NCBI GenBank assembly: GCA_016873895.1
Contig: VGVV01000003.1
Span: forward strand, 310,001-374,000
Reading direction: 5' to 3'
From: Ignavibacteria bacterium
GTDB lineage: Bacteria; Bacteroidota; Ignavibacteria; Kapaibacteriales; Kapaibacteriaceae
DNA: 64,000 bases
A program made the position numbers and the translations under genes. The notes under the pieces were generated by a model. That model saw nothing but the letters and a program-made list of their open reading frames with translations, searched no databases and was not told where the DNA came from. The number at the start of each line of letters is the position of its first letter. The stretch's first letter is position 1. Shown here one piece after another: positions 26,539 to 35,402 of this stretch.

Positions 26539-28062
26539 CTACCTGTTGGTATTTCTCAGGAACAACGCGCTATAGCCAGAACTCATCCAGATCTCTGCCT
26601 GCTTGTCGGTCACTGCGCCCGGGCCAATCGAGACATTACCAAGGATTACATCAACATCACCATCTCCGTCTACATCTGCTGCATCGGAAACTAACCAGCG
26701 GCCACTTTGCGCATCGCCTACAGACCAGACACCTTGGTCATTCTTGATGTTATCGTGACTGATACGGACCAGGTCTATGTCTTGTCCGTGGAGATTTGGA
26801 AAATAGCTGAACGAGAGCAGATCCATTTTCCCGTTTCGATCAAAATCACGAGCAATGGCACCGTATGCTCCATCGAAAGGATCAAACGTTGCTAACGCAT
26901 AGACCAGTGGCTTTGATCTCTTATAGACATATACGCCATGGTAGGGCTTGTATGGCGGTGATTGGTAGTCACCATTATCGCCTGTCGTAAGAAGAATCTC
27001 ATCTACCCTGTCCCCATCAACGTCTGCTAGTGATACCGACGAACTACCAAAACTTGGAGGGGACTCAATCACATCATGTGAAGAAAAGCGCCCCTTGCCA
27101 TTGTTTTCATAGATGCGAACAACCTCTCGCGCTTGCGCCATAACGACAATGATATCTGGACGTTTGTCATTTGTAACATCCTTGACAATTGCACGGATTG
27201 CCCCTGGTTGAGCAGCAAGTTCATGATAGGTAAATGCACCTGATTTCAATGACTCGAACCAACCAAATCGACCAAGAAGATTTCCGTACTCTGTTACCAG
27301 AAAGTCCAGCCTACCGTCCTGGTTTATATCATCCACCACCAGACTCGTAGGTCTTCTCAACGTGTCGATAAGCGTTGACATCTTGTATGTGGAAGCACCA
27401 GCAATAGGGCTACCACTCCAAGCTATCTGAGCAACTGAGCCTACTGCGGAATCATGCGGTAATAGCTTACCCATATTGGTTACGTACCACGTGTTGCCCT
27501 TGATAACAAGACACGATGGGGGCCCGCCAACATCAATGCGACGTATTTCGCGACCATTTAAATCCAGAACTCTCAACATGTGCGTTTGAGCGTCTCCAAC
27601 AACAATGCATCTGTGGATTGTATCAAACTGCACAACCGACGTCATCGGCGCAGGCTGTTCAGCTGGCATGCGCAGCGATTGAAACATCGGACTAGTACCG
27701 CGGTACTGTAGAGCAGGTGGTGTGGGTAGTTTCGCAGGAGCTTTCTCGATGTACCACGACGCAATTGCAAACCATTCGTCCTCTGTCATCATAGGCACGG
27801 TAGGGTACATAGCCGCTAGATCATGCGACATTTGGTCGCGTCCAGCCGGCAGATCGAGTCCCATGTATGTACGCATAACAGGGAACACCTTTGATATCCA
27901 TGTCGATTTATCAAGGTGCTCTGGAAGGGGCTGCACATGACACGACTGGCAGTACTGCTTGGCAAGCACTTCGCCCCGATCTTCACTGCGCTGCGCATGG
28001 AGCAATACGATGCTCGAGATGGCCGAGAGCACAACAATGCAAAGCGTTACCTGCCGGAGCAT
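26539..28062 (-). CDS. Exported FG-GAP/VCBS-repeat protein with N-terminal CxxCH haem motif
   Basis: The ATG at 28062 sits in a TAATG junction with the purB stop and gives 507 residues; a TTG at 28080 is less likely. After a signal peptide (about residues 1-24) comes YCQSCHVQPLPEHLDKSTW with one c-type haem motif at residues 38-42. From about residue 130 on there are several calcium-loop repeats of a beta-propeller: DINQDGRLDFLV, DVTNDKRPDIIV, DVDGDRVDEILL, DFDRNGKMDLLS, DVDGDGDVDVIL. Proteins with a short cytochrome c-like lead and this propeller are known in Bacteroidota, but their role is not. It is the last gene of the prmA-mfd-purB string. Confidence 0.85.
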   Translation of the reverse strand: MLRQVTLCIVVLSAISSIVLLHAQRSEDRGEVLAKQYCQSCHVQPLPEHLDKSTWISKVFPVMRTYMGLDLPAGRDQMSHDLAAMYPTVPMMTEDEWFAIASWYIEKAPAKLPTPPALQYRGTSPMFQSLRMPAEQPAPMTSVVQFDTIHRCIVVGDAQTHMLRVLDLNGREIRRIDVGGPPSCLVIKGNTWYVTNMGKLLPHDSAVGSVAQIAWSGSPIAGASTYKMSTLIDTLRRPTSLVVDDINQDGRLDFLVTEYGNLLGRFGWFESLKSGAFTYHELAAQPGAIRAIVKDVTNDKRPDIIVVMAQAREVVRIYENNGKGRFSSHDVIESPPSFGSSSVSLADVDGDRVDEILLTTGDNGDYQSPPYKPYHGVYVYKRSKPLVYALATFDPFDGAYGAIARDFDRNGKMDLLSFSYFPNLHGQDIDLVRISHDNIKNDQGVWSVGDAQSGRWLVSDAADVDGDGDVDVILGNVSIGPGAVTDKQAEIWMSSGYSALFLRNTNR

Positions 28063-29360
28063 TAGTCGTTGAGTCCGCAACGTGCAAAAATGGTATCAAC
28101 ATTCTTCAGCATTCGTTGCGGATCAAAGATCGCATCTAGTTCATCACTGGACATACGAGCATTGATTTCTTCATCCTCGCGCAACGTCTCACGCAATGGG
28201 ATTCGCGTTTGCCATGTTTTCATGGCATTGCGTTGCACCATCTTGTAGGCATCCTCGCGGGTTACATCTTTGCGCACAAGCGCAAGCATCACAGACTGAG
28301 AGAAAGGCAGACCGTGAGTAAGCTCAAGATTTCTCTGCATGTTCTCTGGATATACAATCAGCTTATCAATAAGCCCCGTGGCTACATGGAGCATATAGTC
28401 GATAGTGATCGTTGAATCCGGACAGATAACCCTTTCCACACTGCTGTGCGAGATATCGCGCTCATGCCATAGCGCATTATTCTCGACAGCAGCAAGTGCA
28501 TTTGTACGCAGCAGCCGAGCAAGACCGCAGATACGTTCGCTGAGAATCGGATTACGCTTATGTGGCATAGCCGAAGATCCCTTCTGACCCGGCGAGAAGT
28601 ACTCTTCTGCTTCAAGAACTTCAGTACGCTGTAGGTGACGAATCTCCGTTGCAATCTTTTCTAGGAAAGAGCCAATTAATGCCAGTGTTGTTAGGAACTC
28701 TGCATGACGGTCGCGTTGGATCACTTGAGTACTTACAGGAGCTGGCTTGAGTCCAAGTTTCGCGCAGACATATTCCTCGACCGATGGAGAGAGATGTTCA
28801 AACGTTCCAACAGCCCCAGAAATCATGCCAACACTGATCGACTCTAGTGCTTGTTCTATGCGCTTGATACTGCGCTTACACTCCTCATGCCACAGTGCCA
28901 GTTTGAGTCCAAAAGTAGTGGGCTCTGCATGAATGCCATGCGAGCGCCCGATGCAAACCGTTGATTTATGCTCTTTCGCACGTCGGGCTAGGATATCGCG
29001 AAACGCTACCAGGTTGGCATAGATCAGTTCGCCTGCCTGCTTGAGCTGAACGGCTAAGCACGTATCGAGAACGTCACTAGAAGTCATCCCAAGATGAATG
29101 AAGCGGGACGAGGGTCCAACGTACTCAGCAACATTCGTAGTGAAAGCTATTACATCATGCTTCGTAATCTCTTCAATCTCGAGAATACGCTTCACGTCAA
29201 ACGACGCTTTTGCCCGAATCTCGGCAACAGCTTCTTTGGGGATTACACCGAGCTCTGCCTGGGCTTCACAGGCTAATACTTCGATTTCAAGCCAAATGCG
29301 GTACTTGTTTGCGTCGGACCAAATCGCTCCCATATCGGGGCGCGTGTAACGTTCAATCAT
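28062..29360 (-). CDS. purB: Adenylosuccinate lyase
   Basis: PurB cleaves fumarate from SAICAR and from adenylosuccinate in purine synthesis. The start at ATG 29360 gives MIERYTRPDMGAIWSD, the conserved N-terminus of the family, and 432 residues. The signature loop GSSAMPHKRNPILSE is near residue 265, with the catalytic Ser inside it; SRFIHLGMTSSDVLDT near 85 and GRSHGIHAEPTTFG near 140 supply the other site residues. It is 38 bases behind tsaB, and its stop overlaps the haem/FG-GAP gene start by one base. No purine riboswitch is visible. Confidence 0.97.
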   Translation of the reverse strand: MIERYTRPDMGAIWSDANKYRIWLEIEVLACEAQAELGVIPKEAVAEIRAKASFDVKRILEIEEITKHDVIAFTTNVAEYVGPSSRFIHLGMTSSDVLDTCLAVQLKQAGELIYANLVAFRDILARRAKEHKSTVCIGRSHGIHAEPTTFGLKLALWHEECKRSIKRIEQALESISVGMISGAVGTFEHLSPSVEEYVCAKLGLKPAPVSTQVIQRDRHAEFLTTLALIGSFLEKIATEIRHLQRTEVLEAEEYFSPGQKGSSAMPHKRNPILSERICGLARLLRTNALAAVENNALWHERDISHSSVERVICPDSTITIDYMLHVATGLIDKLIVYPENMQRNLELTHGLPFSQSVMLALVRKDVTREDAYKMVQRNAMKTWQTRIPLRETLREDEEINARMSSDELDAIFDPQRMLKNVDTIFARCGLND

Positions 29361-29398
29361 TGTAGTACGTGCTTGATGAGAAAACACTAATCTACGGA

Positions 29399-30055
29399 TT
29401 ACCGAGGCTGGAACTCTTGATGATAATCAGGAACAAATGAATCGGCATCAACGGTGCTAACACCTGAACCGAGCATAATCCACGCAGCGTAGGCTACAAA
29501 GCGGGCAGACGTTCTGCTGAGCCCGCTGATTGGACTGTTTGTTAGCAGCGGCGCACCTGGACCAACAATCATCTCCCGATCGGAAACAAACCGCTCCTGT
29601 GCTTGGGTAATCGTAAGAAGTTCGGCCGTTGCGGCAACGTCCAATTCGCTTGCCCGCGTCGTACTTACGTAGACAAGATCACGATGAGATGGGATGGCAC
29701 AAACAATGTGTTCTACCCCAGAGTAGGCGGCAACCTCGAGTGCTGCAGCCATAATGGCTACGTGACTGGGTACAGGAAGCAGACGGGTCTGTCCAAAAAA
29801 ACAAAGCCCCTTGGCAAACGATGCTCCAATGCGAAGTCCGGTAAACGAGCCTGGTCCAGAAGAAACGGCCACGATATCGATACTGCTCAGAGGAATCTCT
29901 GCATACTTCATTGCCTCTGAGGTGATCTCTGCAAGAAGCTCATCATGCACATTCTGGCGAAGTATCTCAACTGACGATACCAGATTGCCGTCAATAGATA
30001 CCGCTGCACTGCAGACTGATCCACTCGTTTCTATGGCAAGCAGAGACATCGCCAT
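29399..30055 (-). CDS. tsaB: tRNA threonylcarbamoyladenosine biosynthesis protein TsaB
   Basis: TsaB is the regulatory, ASKHA-fold partner of TsaD in making t6A at position 37 of ANN-decoding tRNAs. The 218-residue protein starts SLLAIETSGSVCSAAVS and has the hallmark VSSGPGSFTGLRIGASFAKGL near residues 66-86. It lacks the His-x3-His metal site of TsaD, as expected. The start (ATG 30055; ATG 30049 is an alternative) overlaps the mfd stop by one base as TAATG, implying reinitiation from the mfd message. The gene product needs TsaD, TsaE and TsaC, none of which is in the window. Confidence 0.94.
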   Translation of the reverse strand: MAMSLLAIETSGSVCSAAVSIDGNLVSSVEILRQNVHDELLAEITSEAMKYAEIPLSSIDIVAVSSGPGSFTGLRIGASFAKGLCFFGQTRLLPVPSHVAIMAAALEVAAYSGVEHIVCAIPSHRDLVYVSTTRASELDVAATAELLTITQAQERFVSDREMIVGPGAPLLTNSPISGLSRTSARFVAYAAWIMLGSGVSTVDADSFVPDYHQEFQPR

Positions 30056-33000
30056 TAGTACTCCTCCTCGTGGGCCAATGGTGTTGGTTTTATCATAGCA
30101 GCGAACTGCTCTAAAACTACGAGGGCTTCTTCTCTTCTTCCAAGTGCCACCTCAATGAGCACACGCTTTGCTGACTGCACAACACGTACATTTGCCATAG
30201 TAGAAACGGGAGCAAGGATCTTTCGAAACACATCATCGTACCAATCCTTTTGTTCCTCAGACGGAAGTTCAATGCGCAATGTTTGGTCGCGCAGAACAAT
30301 TCGCATAAAGCCAGTGGGAAGTGCCGCTATGCGCAGACGCACAGCAAACAACAGCTCTTCAGCCTCTGGTGGGAGCTGGCCAAATCTATCGCGCATGTCA
30401 TCGTAAACCCCATCAACAATGCATTGTTCCTGAGCGTTATAGAGCCGTTTGTATACTTCGTAGCGATCCGTATCTGCCGGGATGTATGATTTAGGTAATA
30501 GGGCATCGGTATCAAGTTCTACAGCGATATCTTCATTGATGTAGCTTCTTGGCACATGCTGGTTTTCTCCAAAGAGCTGGGCGAACTCTTCATGTCGCAG
30601 CTCTACTACTGCCTCGTCCAAAATCTTCTGGTAAAGCTCGAATCCCATTTCGAGAATAAAACCAGACTGCTCTCCACCTAAAAGATTGCCTGCGCCTCGG
30701 ATCTCCAAGTCTCGCATGGCAAGCTGGAAGCCTGATCCAAGATCCGTGTACTCTTCAAGTGCCTGTAATCTGCGCAATGCCGGGCGCGAAAGAGTATGTG
30801 GTGGGGGAATCACGAGATAGCAATATGCCTGTGTGTTCGAGCGTCCGACGCGCCCGCGCAGCTGATACAACTCAGCCAGTCCAAAATTATCGGCATTCTG
30901 GATGATCATTGTGTTTGCATTGGGGATATCAAGGCCAGACTCGATGATCTTTGTTGCAATCAAGACATCAAACTTGCGTTCAAGAAAGCCCTCCATAACA
31001 TCTTCGAGATGCGATGTTTCCATTTGCCCATGCGCAACAGCTATTCGTAGAGAAGGCATAAGCATCTTTACCTTCATCTCTAACTTTTCCATGTCGTGGA
31101 TGCGATCCGTCACGACAAATGCCTGGCCACCGCGCTCGAGCTCACGCGAAAGCGCATCACGTAGCACGTTGTCGTCCCATTGAATGATCTCTGTTCGAAT
31201 AGGCAGTCGATTGCGAGGGGGCGTTTCAATCACCGATAGATCTCGAGCTCCCATCAGCGAGAAATTCAGCGTTCTCGGTATCGGAGTAGCGGTCAGCGTT
31301 AGAGTATCAATCGTTGTGCGTAGCTGCCTCAATTTTTCCTTAGCGGCAACACCAAAACGATGCTCTTCATCGATAATTAACAGTCCAAGATTTTTGAATA
31401 CAACATCCTTGCTTAGCAAGCGGTGTGTTCCGATGACAACGTCGGCATTGTCACTTAAAACTCGTTCAAGAATCTCTTTCTGCTTGGCTTTGGATCTAAA
31501 ACGCGAGAGGACATCAATTTTAACTGGATATCTGTGCAACCTGTCACGAAATGTTACTCCATGCTGTTCTGCAAGAATTGTGGTGGGAACGAGCACGGCT
31601 ACCTGCTTTCCAGCTTGGGCAGCTTTGAAAGCTGCTCGAACAGCAACTTCTGTCTTACCAAAACCAACGTCACCGCAGACCAAACGATCCATAGGTGTAG
31701 CAGATTCCATATCGTACTTAACTTCAGCAGTAGCCTTGGCTTGATCTGGGGTGTCTTCGTACTGGAACGAGGCTTCAAACTCTTTTTGCCAGACTGTATC
31801 CTCGGGATATGCAAAACCAGGCTGCGACTTTCTCTGCGCATAGAGCTTGATCAAGTCACGAGCAATGTCTTTAATCCGCTTTTTCGCTCGGGCCTTCTTG
31901 CGCTCCCATTCCGGACTGCCAAGCTTACTAAGCTTCGGAACGCTGCCTTCTTCGGCCGCATACTTCGAGAGCTTGTGCACGTAATTCAGGTGCACGAATA
32001 AGTGATCCCCACCAGCAAACTCGAGCTTCACACAATCCTGCTGCGAGCCGTTGATGGTTATCGTATGCAGACCGAGATATCTGCCAAGCCCCTTGTCCTC
32101 GTGCACAAGAAAGTCGCCGTTATGCAGCTGCTGTAACTCGCGAAGCGTAAAGCCCTTCTCTTGCTTCCGCGACCGACGTTGTGCTCGCTGCCGTCCAAAC
32201 ACTTGATGCTCAGTAAAGCATGCAATGGCTGCGTCATCCCAATGAAACCCATTGCTGAGCGGATGAGACAACCACTGTACGTTGTCTGTAGCTCGGTGCA
32301 AGCCAACGGCAAGCTCTGCATCATCGTGTTCAACCTGATCGACAACATTTTCGCATAGCTCACGCAATCGCTTCACGTGCTGCTGTCCGTCTGCTCCAAG
32401 ATATGTGGTAGAATCTCGCTGCTGGAGTTTACGCAGACCCTGCAGGAGTTGTTCGATGGAGGCACCAAAGGAAGGCTGCGGCGATGATTTCACAACAACA
32501 GGCGTATCTCCGAGAGGATTGATGTCCAGATGCGTCCATGACCGCAGACGCATGTAGGTATCATCCGTCTCACGCTCATGCAACATAGATTCGATAGACT
32601 CTGGTGAATCCAGACATACTACCGTCTGGGTGTCAAGATGATCCAGCACCGAGCTCGATACATGCACATCGTCGCTATGGTAAACTTTTGACAGGAACTG
32701 TACACTGCCATGTTCACGTATAGATCTTTGCGAAAGGGGCTCAAACTCACGAATCGATTCAATGGTGTTGCCCCAGAATTCAAGTCGTAATGGGTTTTCC
32801 CATCCGCCGGGGTAGAGATCAACAATGCCACCACGCACTGCAATCTCACCAGGTTTGGAAACATAATCCACGCGTTCATAGCCAGACAACAACATAGACG
32901 TTACGAGGTCCTCGTATACAAGCACTTCACCGCGTGTTATCGTCGTGGTCGATTGCGAGATTTGGTCAGGTGCGGGCAGGCGAAGGATGAGAGCTGATGT

Positions 33001-33375
33001 TGCTGCAACGAGAAGAAAGCGTCGTTGACCATGCATGCGACCGATCATATCCATTTGTTCATGATGGACAACTCCACCAGCCTCGAGCGCACTTTGGCGC
33101 AACGCTCCATGGATTCCTCCCACGTTGTCAGCACCAATGAGTAATGCTATGTCGTGCACATATGCGTCAACGTCTGACTCCTCAGGCACCACCACCACCA
33201 TGGGCAGATCTCCCATGCTCCAAAGAGCCGAAATAATGAGAGCTTTGAGTGATCCACTGACATACTTTACCGATGTTGACTCTCTGCGCGAGAGACGTTC
33301 AGCGATCTGTAGTACACTTGGTTGCGCGCAAGCAAGGCTGAGTATGTCCGAATAGCTTTGATTACTTGACTTCAT
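30055..33375 (-). CDS. mfd: Transcription-repair coupling factor
   Basis: Mfd removes RNA polymerase stalled at DNA damage and recruits UvrA. The 1106-residue protein has the UvrB-like N-terminal domains (residues 1-370; here SGYERVDYVSKPGEIAVRGG), the RNA polymerase-interaction domain with VHEDKGLGRYLGL near 424, the helicase core with Walker A GDVGFGKTEVAVRAAFKAA near 567, DEEHRFG near 665 and the TATPIPRTLNFSLMGARDLS motif, a RecG-like TRG motif and a TRCF C-terminal domain. The relay to nucleotide excision repair is completed by uvrA at 48879-51701. It overlaps the upstream small membrane protein gene by four bases and tsaB by one. Confidence 0.97.
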   Translation of the reverse strand: MKSSNQSYSDILSLACAQPSVLQIAERLSRRESTSVKYVSGSLKALIISALWSMGDLPMVVVVPEESDVDAYVHDIALLIGADNVGGIHGALRQSALEAGGVVHHEQMDMIGRMHGQRRFLLVAATSALILRLPAPDQISQSTTTITRGEVLVYEDLVTSMLLSGYERVDYVSKPGEIAVRGGIVDLYPGGWENPLRLEFWGNTIESIREFEPLSQRSIREHGSVQFLSKVYHSDDVHVSSSVLDHLDTQTVVCLDSPESIESMLHERETDDTYMRLRSWTHLDINPLGDTPVVVKSSPQPSFGASIEQLLQGLRKLQQRDSTTYLGADGQQHVKRLRELCENVVDQVEHDDAELAVGLHRATDNVQWLSHPLSNGFHWDDAAIACFTEHQVFGRQRAQRRSRKQEKGFTLRELQQLHNGDFLVHEDKGLGRYLGLHTITINGSQQDCVKLEFAGGDHLFVHLNYVHKLSKYAAEEGSVPKLSKLGSPEWERKKARAKKRIKDIARDLIKLYAQRKSQPGFAYPEDTVWQKEFEASFQYEDTPDQAKATAEVKYDMESATPMDRLVCGDVGFGKTEVAVRAAFKAAQAGKQVAVLVPTTILAEQHGVTFRDRLHRYPVKIDVLSRFRSKAKQKEILERVLSDNADVVIGTHRLLSKDVVFKNLGLLIIDEEHRFGVAAKEKLRQLRTTIDTLTLTATPIPRTLNFSLMGARDLSVIETPPRNRLPIRTEIIQWDDNVLRDALSRELERGGQAFVVTDRIHDMEKLEMKVKMLMPSLRIAVAHGQMETSHLEDVMEGFLERKFDVLIATKIIESGLDIPNANTMIIQNADNFGLAELYQLRGRVGRSNTQAYCYLVIPPPHTLSRPALRRLQALEEYTDLGSGFQLAMRDLEIRGAGNLLGGEQSGFILEMGFELYQKILDEAVVELRHEEFAQLFGENQHVPRSYINEDIAVELDTDALLPKSYIPADTDRYEVYKRLYNAQEQCIVDGVYDDMRDRFGQLPPEAEELLFAVRLRIAALPTGFMRIVLRDQTLRIELPSEEQKDWYDDVFRKILAPVSTMANVRVVQSAKRVLIEVALGRREEALVVLEQFAAMIKPTPLAHEEEY

Positions 33376-33545
33376 CGTTTGCGCTGCGAGTTAAGGTATT
33401 CCTGCATAAGTTTCTGACGTTGCATGCGGCGTTCGTATCGCTCGCACATGCCGCCGTTTAGGACCATGACCACGAGTATCGAGCCAAAGATGAGCCCTAA
33501 AATCAGCGTGATGACGGATCGCTTGTTAGACCGCTTGTCAGTCAT
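33372..33545 (-). CDS. Small single-pass membrane protein between prmA and mfd
   Basis: This 57-residue protein (MTDKRSNKRSV...) has a basic cytoplasmic start, one hydrophobic helix (LILGLIFGSILVVMVL) and a very basic C-terminal tail (RYERRMQRQKLMQEY). ATG 33545 overlaps the prmA stop by four bases (ATGA) and its own stop overlaps the mfd ATG by four bases, so it is almost certainly translated even though it is short; a longer reading would extend into prmA. I do not recognise a family. Its role could be as a coupling ORF that brings ribosomes to mfd, or as a real membrane peptide. Confidence 0.65.
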   Translation of the reverse strand: MTDKRSNKRSVITLILGLIFGSILVVMVLNGGMCERYERRMQRQKLMQEYLNSQRKR

Positions 33546-34402
33546 GATGCCATTCCAGCACTTGGCGTGCGAAAGGCGATTGCACACCATTCGGTCTCTG
33601 CCAGTGATTCTTCTACAAGACAGCCACGCTCAACAAACGGTTCGGCAACCTCATCGAAATCATACTTGAGTATACCCGATACAAGGATTATTCCGCCTGG
33701 CTTCACAGAGGCTATAAATACACTCGCATAGGGTATTACGAGGTGTCGATACAAGTTCGCTGCAAGGCCATCGCACGGCGGTAGGGCAGTTTCTTGGAGC
33801 TCACTCATCTGCAATGAGATCTTATCCTGTACACCGTTACGTTCTATGTTCTCACGGCTGTTTACAATGGACCATTCATTATTGTCGAATGCGAACACAT
33901 GCGAAGCTCCTAGTCGAGCGGCAAGAATGGCCAGTACGCCAGTACCTGTTCCCACATCAATCCACTTCTCATCGGCCTGCACATACTGCTCTGTGAGCTT
34001 GCACATCATGCGTGTTGTTGCATGATGTCCCGTACCAAATGACATCTTCGGCGTGATATTAAGAGTAAGAGGCAGATTATACTCATGTGCTCGCCACTCA
34101 GGTACAATCACGATGCGCTCGTTTACCACGACTGGATCAATTGATGCTTCCCATTCAGCATTCCAATTCTGATCTTCTTCCGTGCCCTGTGTGATAACGG
34201 CAACGTGCAATCCCAAGGAAGCTATCTCTTCGGGAATTGCGCTGGCATAGGGTTCCTGCCAGTCATTTTGTTCAAAACACACTGTTATCTGGTCCATGCC
34301 CTGTTCAACGCCCATGATAGGATAGCCAGAGAGGACGCCCATGATCAAATCAAGGTCTTCGTCGTGAACAGCTAATGTGAGAAGAACGTAACGCGTAGCC
34401 AT
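33542..34402 (-). CDS. prmA: Ribosomal protein L11 methyltransferase
   Basis: PrmA trimethylates residues of ribosomal protein L11 using S-adenosylmethionine. The 286-residue protein has an N-terminal substrate-recognition domain (residues 1-95) and a class I methyltransferase domain. The SAM motif is VGTGTGVLAILAARLGASHV near residue 148; FDNNEWSIVNSRENIERNG supplies the ribose-binding acid, and LAANLYRHLVIPYA replaces the usual NIL or NPPY-type segment. The motif MSFGTGHHATTRM near 120 is the PrmA hallmark. It is the first gene of the string that runs through mfd to the haem/FG-GAP gene, so its promoter lies in the 74-base gap to the divergent kdsC-like gene. Confidence 0.93.
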   Translation of the reverse strand: MATRYVLLTLAVHDEDLDLIMGVLSGYPIMGVEQGMDQITVCFEQNDWQEPYASAIPEEIASLGLHVAVITQGTEEDQNWNAEWEASIDPVVVNERIVIVPEWRAHEYNLPLTLNITPKMSFGTGHHATTRMMCKLTEQYVQADEKWIDVGTGTGVLAILAARLGASHVFAFDNNEWSIVNSRENIERNGVQDKISLQMSELQETALPPCDGLAANLYRHLVIPYASVFIASVKPGGIILVSGILKYDFDEVAEPFVERGCLVEESLAETEWCAIAFRTPSAGMAS

Positions 34403-34463
34403 GGATTCCTGCAGTAAATTTGAATCGCGAATCTACGGTAGGATTCGCCAACACTTGTTATTG

Positions 34464-34468
34464 AAAGG
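34464..34468 (+). promoter_or_regulatory. Ribosome-binding site that supports a TTG start for the kdsC-like gene
   Basis: AAAGG lies eight bases before TTG 34477. No ATG occurs in frame before the catalytic Asp, so this site decides the start. Confidence 0.6.
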
Positions 34469-34476
34469 TTAGCCCC

Positions 34477-34992
34477 TTGATACCAACTGAACGCGCCGGT
34501 TCGATCAAACTTGTGGTGATGGATGTAGATGGGACACTCACAGACAGTGCCATGTATTATTCGGCACGGGGCGAAGAGTTGAAGCGCTTCTCAACGCGCG
34601 ACGGCATGGGTATTACGCTCTTGCATCGCTCAGGTATTCAAACGGCAATCGTTACAAGTGAAAATTCCGAAATCGTTACACGTCGAGCAGAAAAGCTTGG
34701 CATCAAAGAGGTGGTGCTCGGATGCCACGACAAAACAACAACATTCTACGACATCAGTCGTCGACTCGAAATAGCGCCGAGTGACATTGCGTATATTGGC
34801 GACGACGTTAATGATCTGCATGTCATGAGCTTATGCGGCCTTGCCGGGTGCCCATCTGATGCAGTTCCAGCGATACAGAACATGGCGCATTTTGTCTCAA
34901 CATTTCCTGGTGGGAATGGGGCAGTTCGAGACTTCATAGAGTTTATTTTGACAAGTCAGGGTAAGTCGATCGGACTTCCCGAGAATTGGTGA
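34477..34992 (+). CDS. kdsC: KdsC-like HAD phosphatase (3-deoxy-D-manno-octulosonate 8-phosphate phosphatase)
   Basis: The enzyme removes phosphate from Kdo-8-phosphate in the LPS inner-core pathway. The start is TTG 34477; it gives 171 residues and is backed by an AAAGG site. HAD motif I is VVMDVDGTLTDS with Asp16 and Asp18, motif II is TSEN near residue 65, the motif III Lys is in CHDKTT near 88, and motif IV is YIGDDVNDLHVM near 108. The small C0-type cap-less form and length fit KdsC, which acts as a tetramer. It is divergent from prmA. The linkage to lptD and glmS is functional rather than positional. Confidence 0.88.
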   Translation: MIPTERAGSIKLVVMDVDGTLTDSAMYYSARGEELKRFSTRDGMGITLLHRSGIQTAIVTSENSEIVTRRAEKLGIKEVVLGCHDKTTTFYDISRRLEIAPSDIAYIGDDVNDLHVMSLCGLAGCPSDAVPAIQNMAHFVSTFPGGNGAVRDFIEFILTSQGKSIGLPENW

Positions 34993-35009
34993 GAACATAG
35001 AAGGTTATT

Positions 35010-35014
35010 GGAGG
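35010..35014 (+). promoter_or_regulatory. Strong ribosome-binding site before the YtxH gene
   Basis: GGAGG stands five bases before ATG 35020. It fixes that ATG as the start over the upstream TTG 35008, which overlaps the site itself. Confidence 0.75.
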
Positions 35015-35019
35015 CTGTG

Positions 35020-35400
35020 ATGGACGAAAAAGAACAAGTCAACGGATCCTACACAAAGGGTTTCCTCGTTGGGGCAGTGGTTGGTGGCGCAGTAGGTGCG
35101 GTGCTGGCCTTGTTGTTTGCTCCCAAAGCCGGTAGGGAACTGCGTCGTGACATCGCCGATAGAACAGGTGATCTCTACGACAAAGCCTCTGAGTTTATGA
35201 ATGAAGACTCCGGGACGCCTGATGAAATGCACGCGGGTTTTGTGAATGAGGGCCGTATTCGGGCTGAGAGGATTGTGTCATCTGCCAAACATCAAGCAGA
35301 TAACATCTTGTCGAACGCCGAGAAAGTACTTCGTGACGCCAAGAACCGCTCGGCCCAACTCCATGCGGGTGCATCTGAATCACACGGAACGGAGATCTAA
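35020..35400 (+). CDS. YtxH-domain membrane protein
   Basis: The 126-residue protein has a short polar N-terminus, then a glycine-rich membrane helix (GFLVGAVVGGAVGAVLALLFAP) followed directly by KAGRELRRDI, the hallmark of the YtxH family. The rest is a charged, helical, coiled-coil-prone tail that faces the cytoplasm. YtxH proteins are often tied to envelope or general stress in other bacteria; the molecular role is unknown. It is preceded by a good ribosome-binding site and followed after two bases by a DUF948 gene, a pairing seen in many Gram-positive and Bacteroidota genomes. Confidence 0.85.
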   Translation: MDEKEQVNGSYTKGFLVGAVVGGAVGAVLALLFAPKAGRELRRDIADRTGDLYDKASEFMNEDSGTPDEMHAGFVNEGRIRAERIVSSAKHQADNILSNAEKVLRDAKNRSAQLHAGASESHGTEI

Positions 35401-35402
35401 CA

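Noticed and set aside
31184..31744. A 186-codon open frame on the plus strand
   Set aside because: It is antisense to the helicase core of mfd, which is clearly the real gene.
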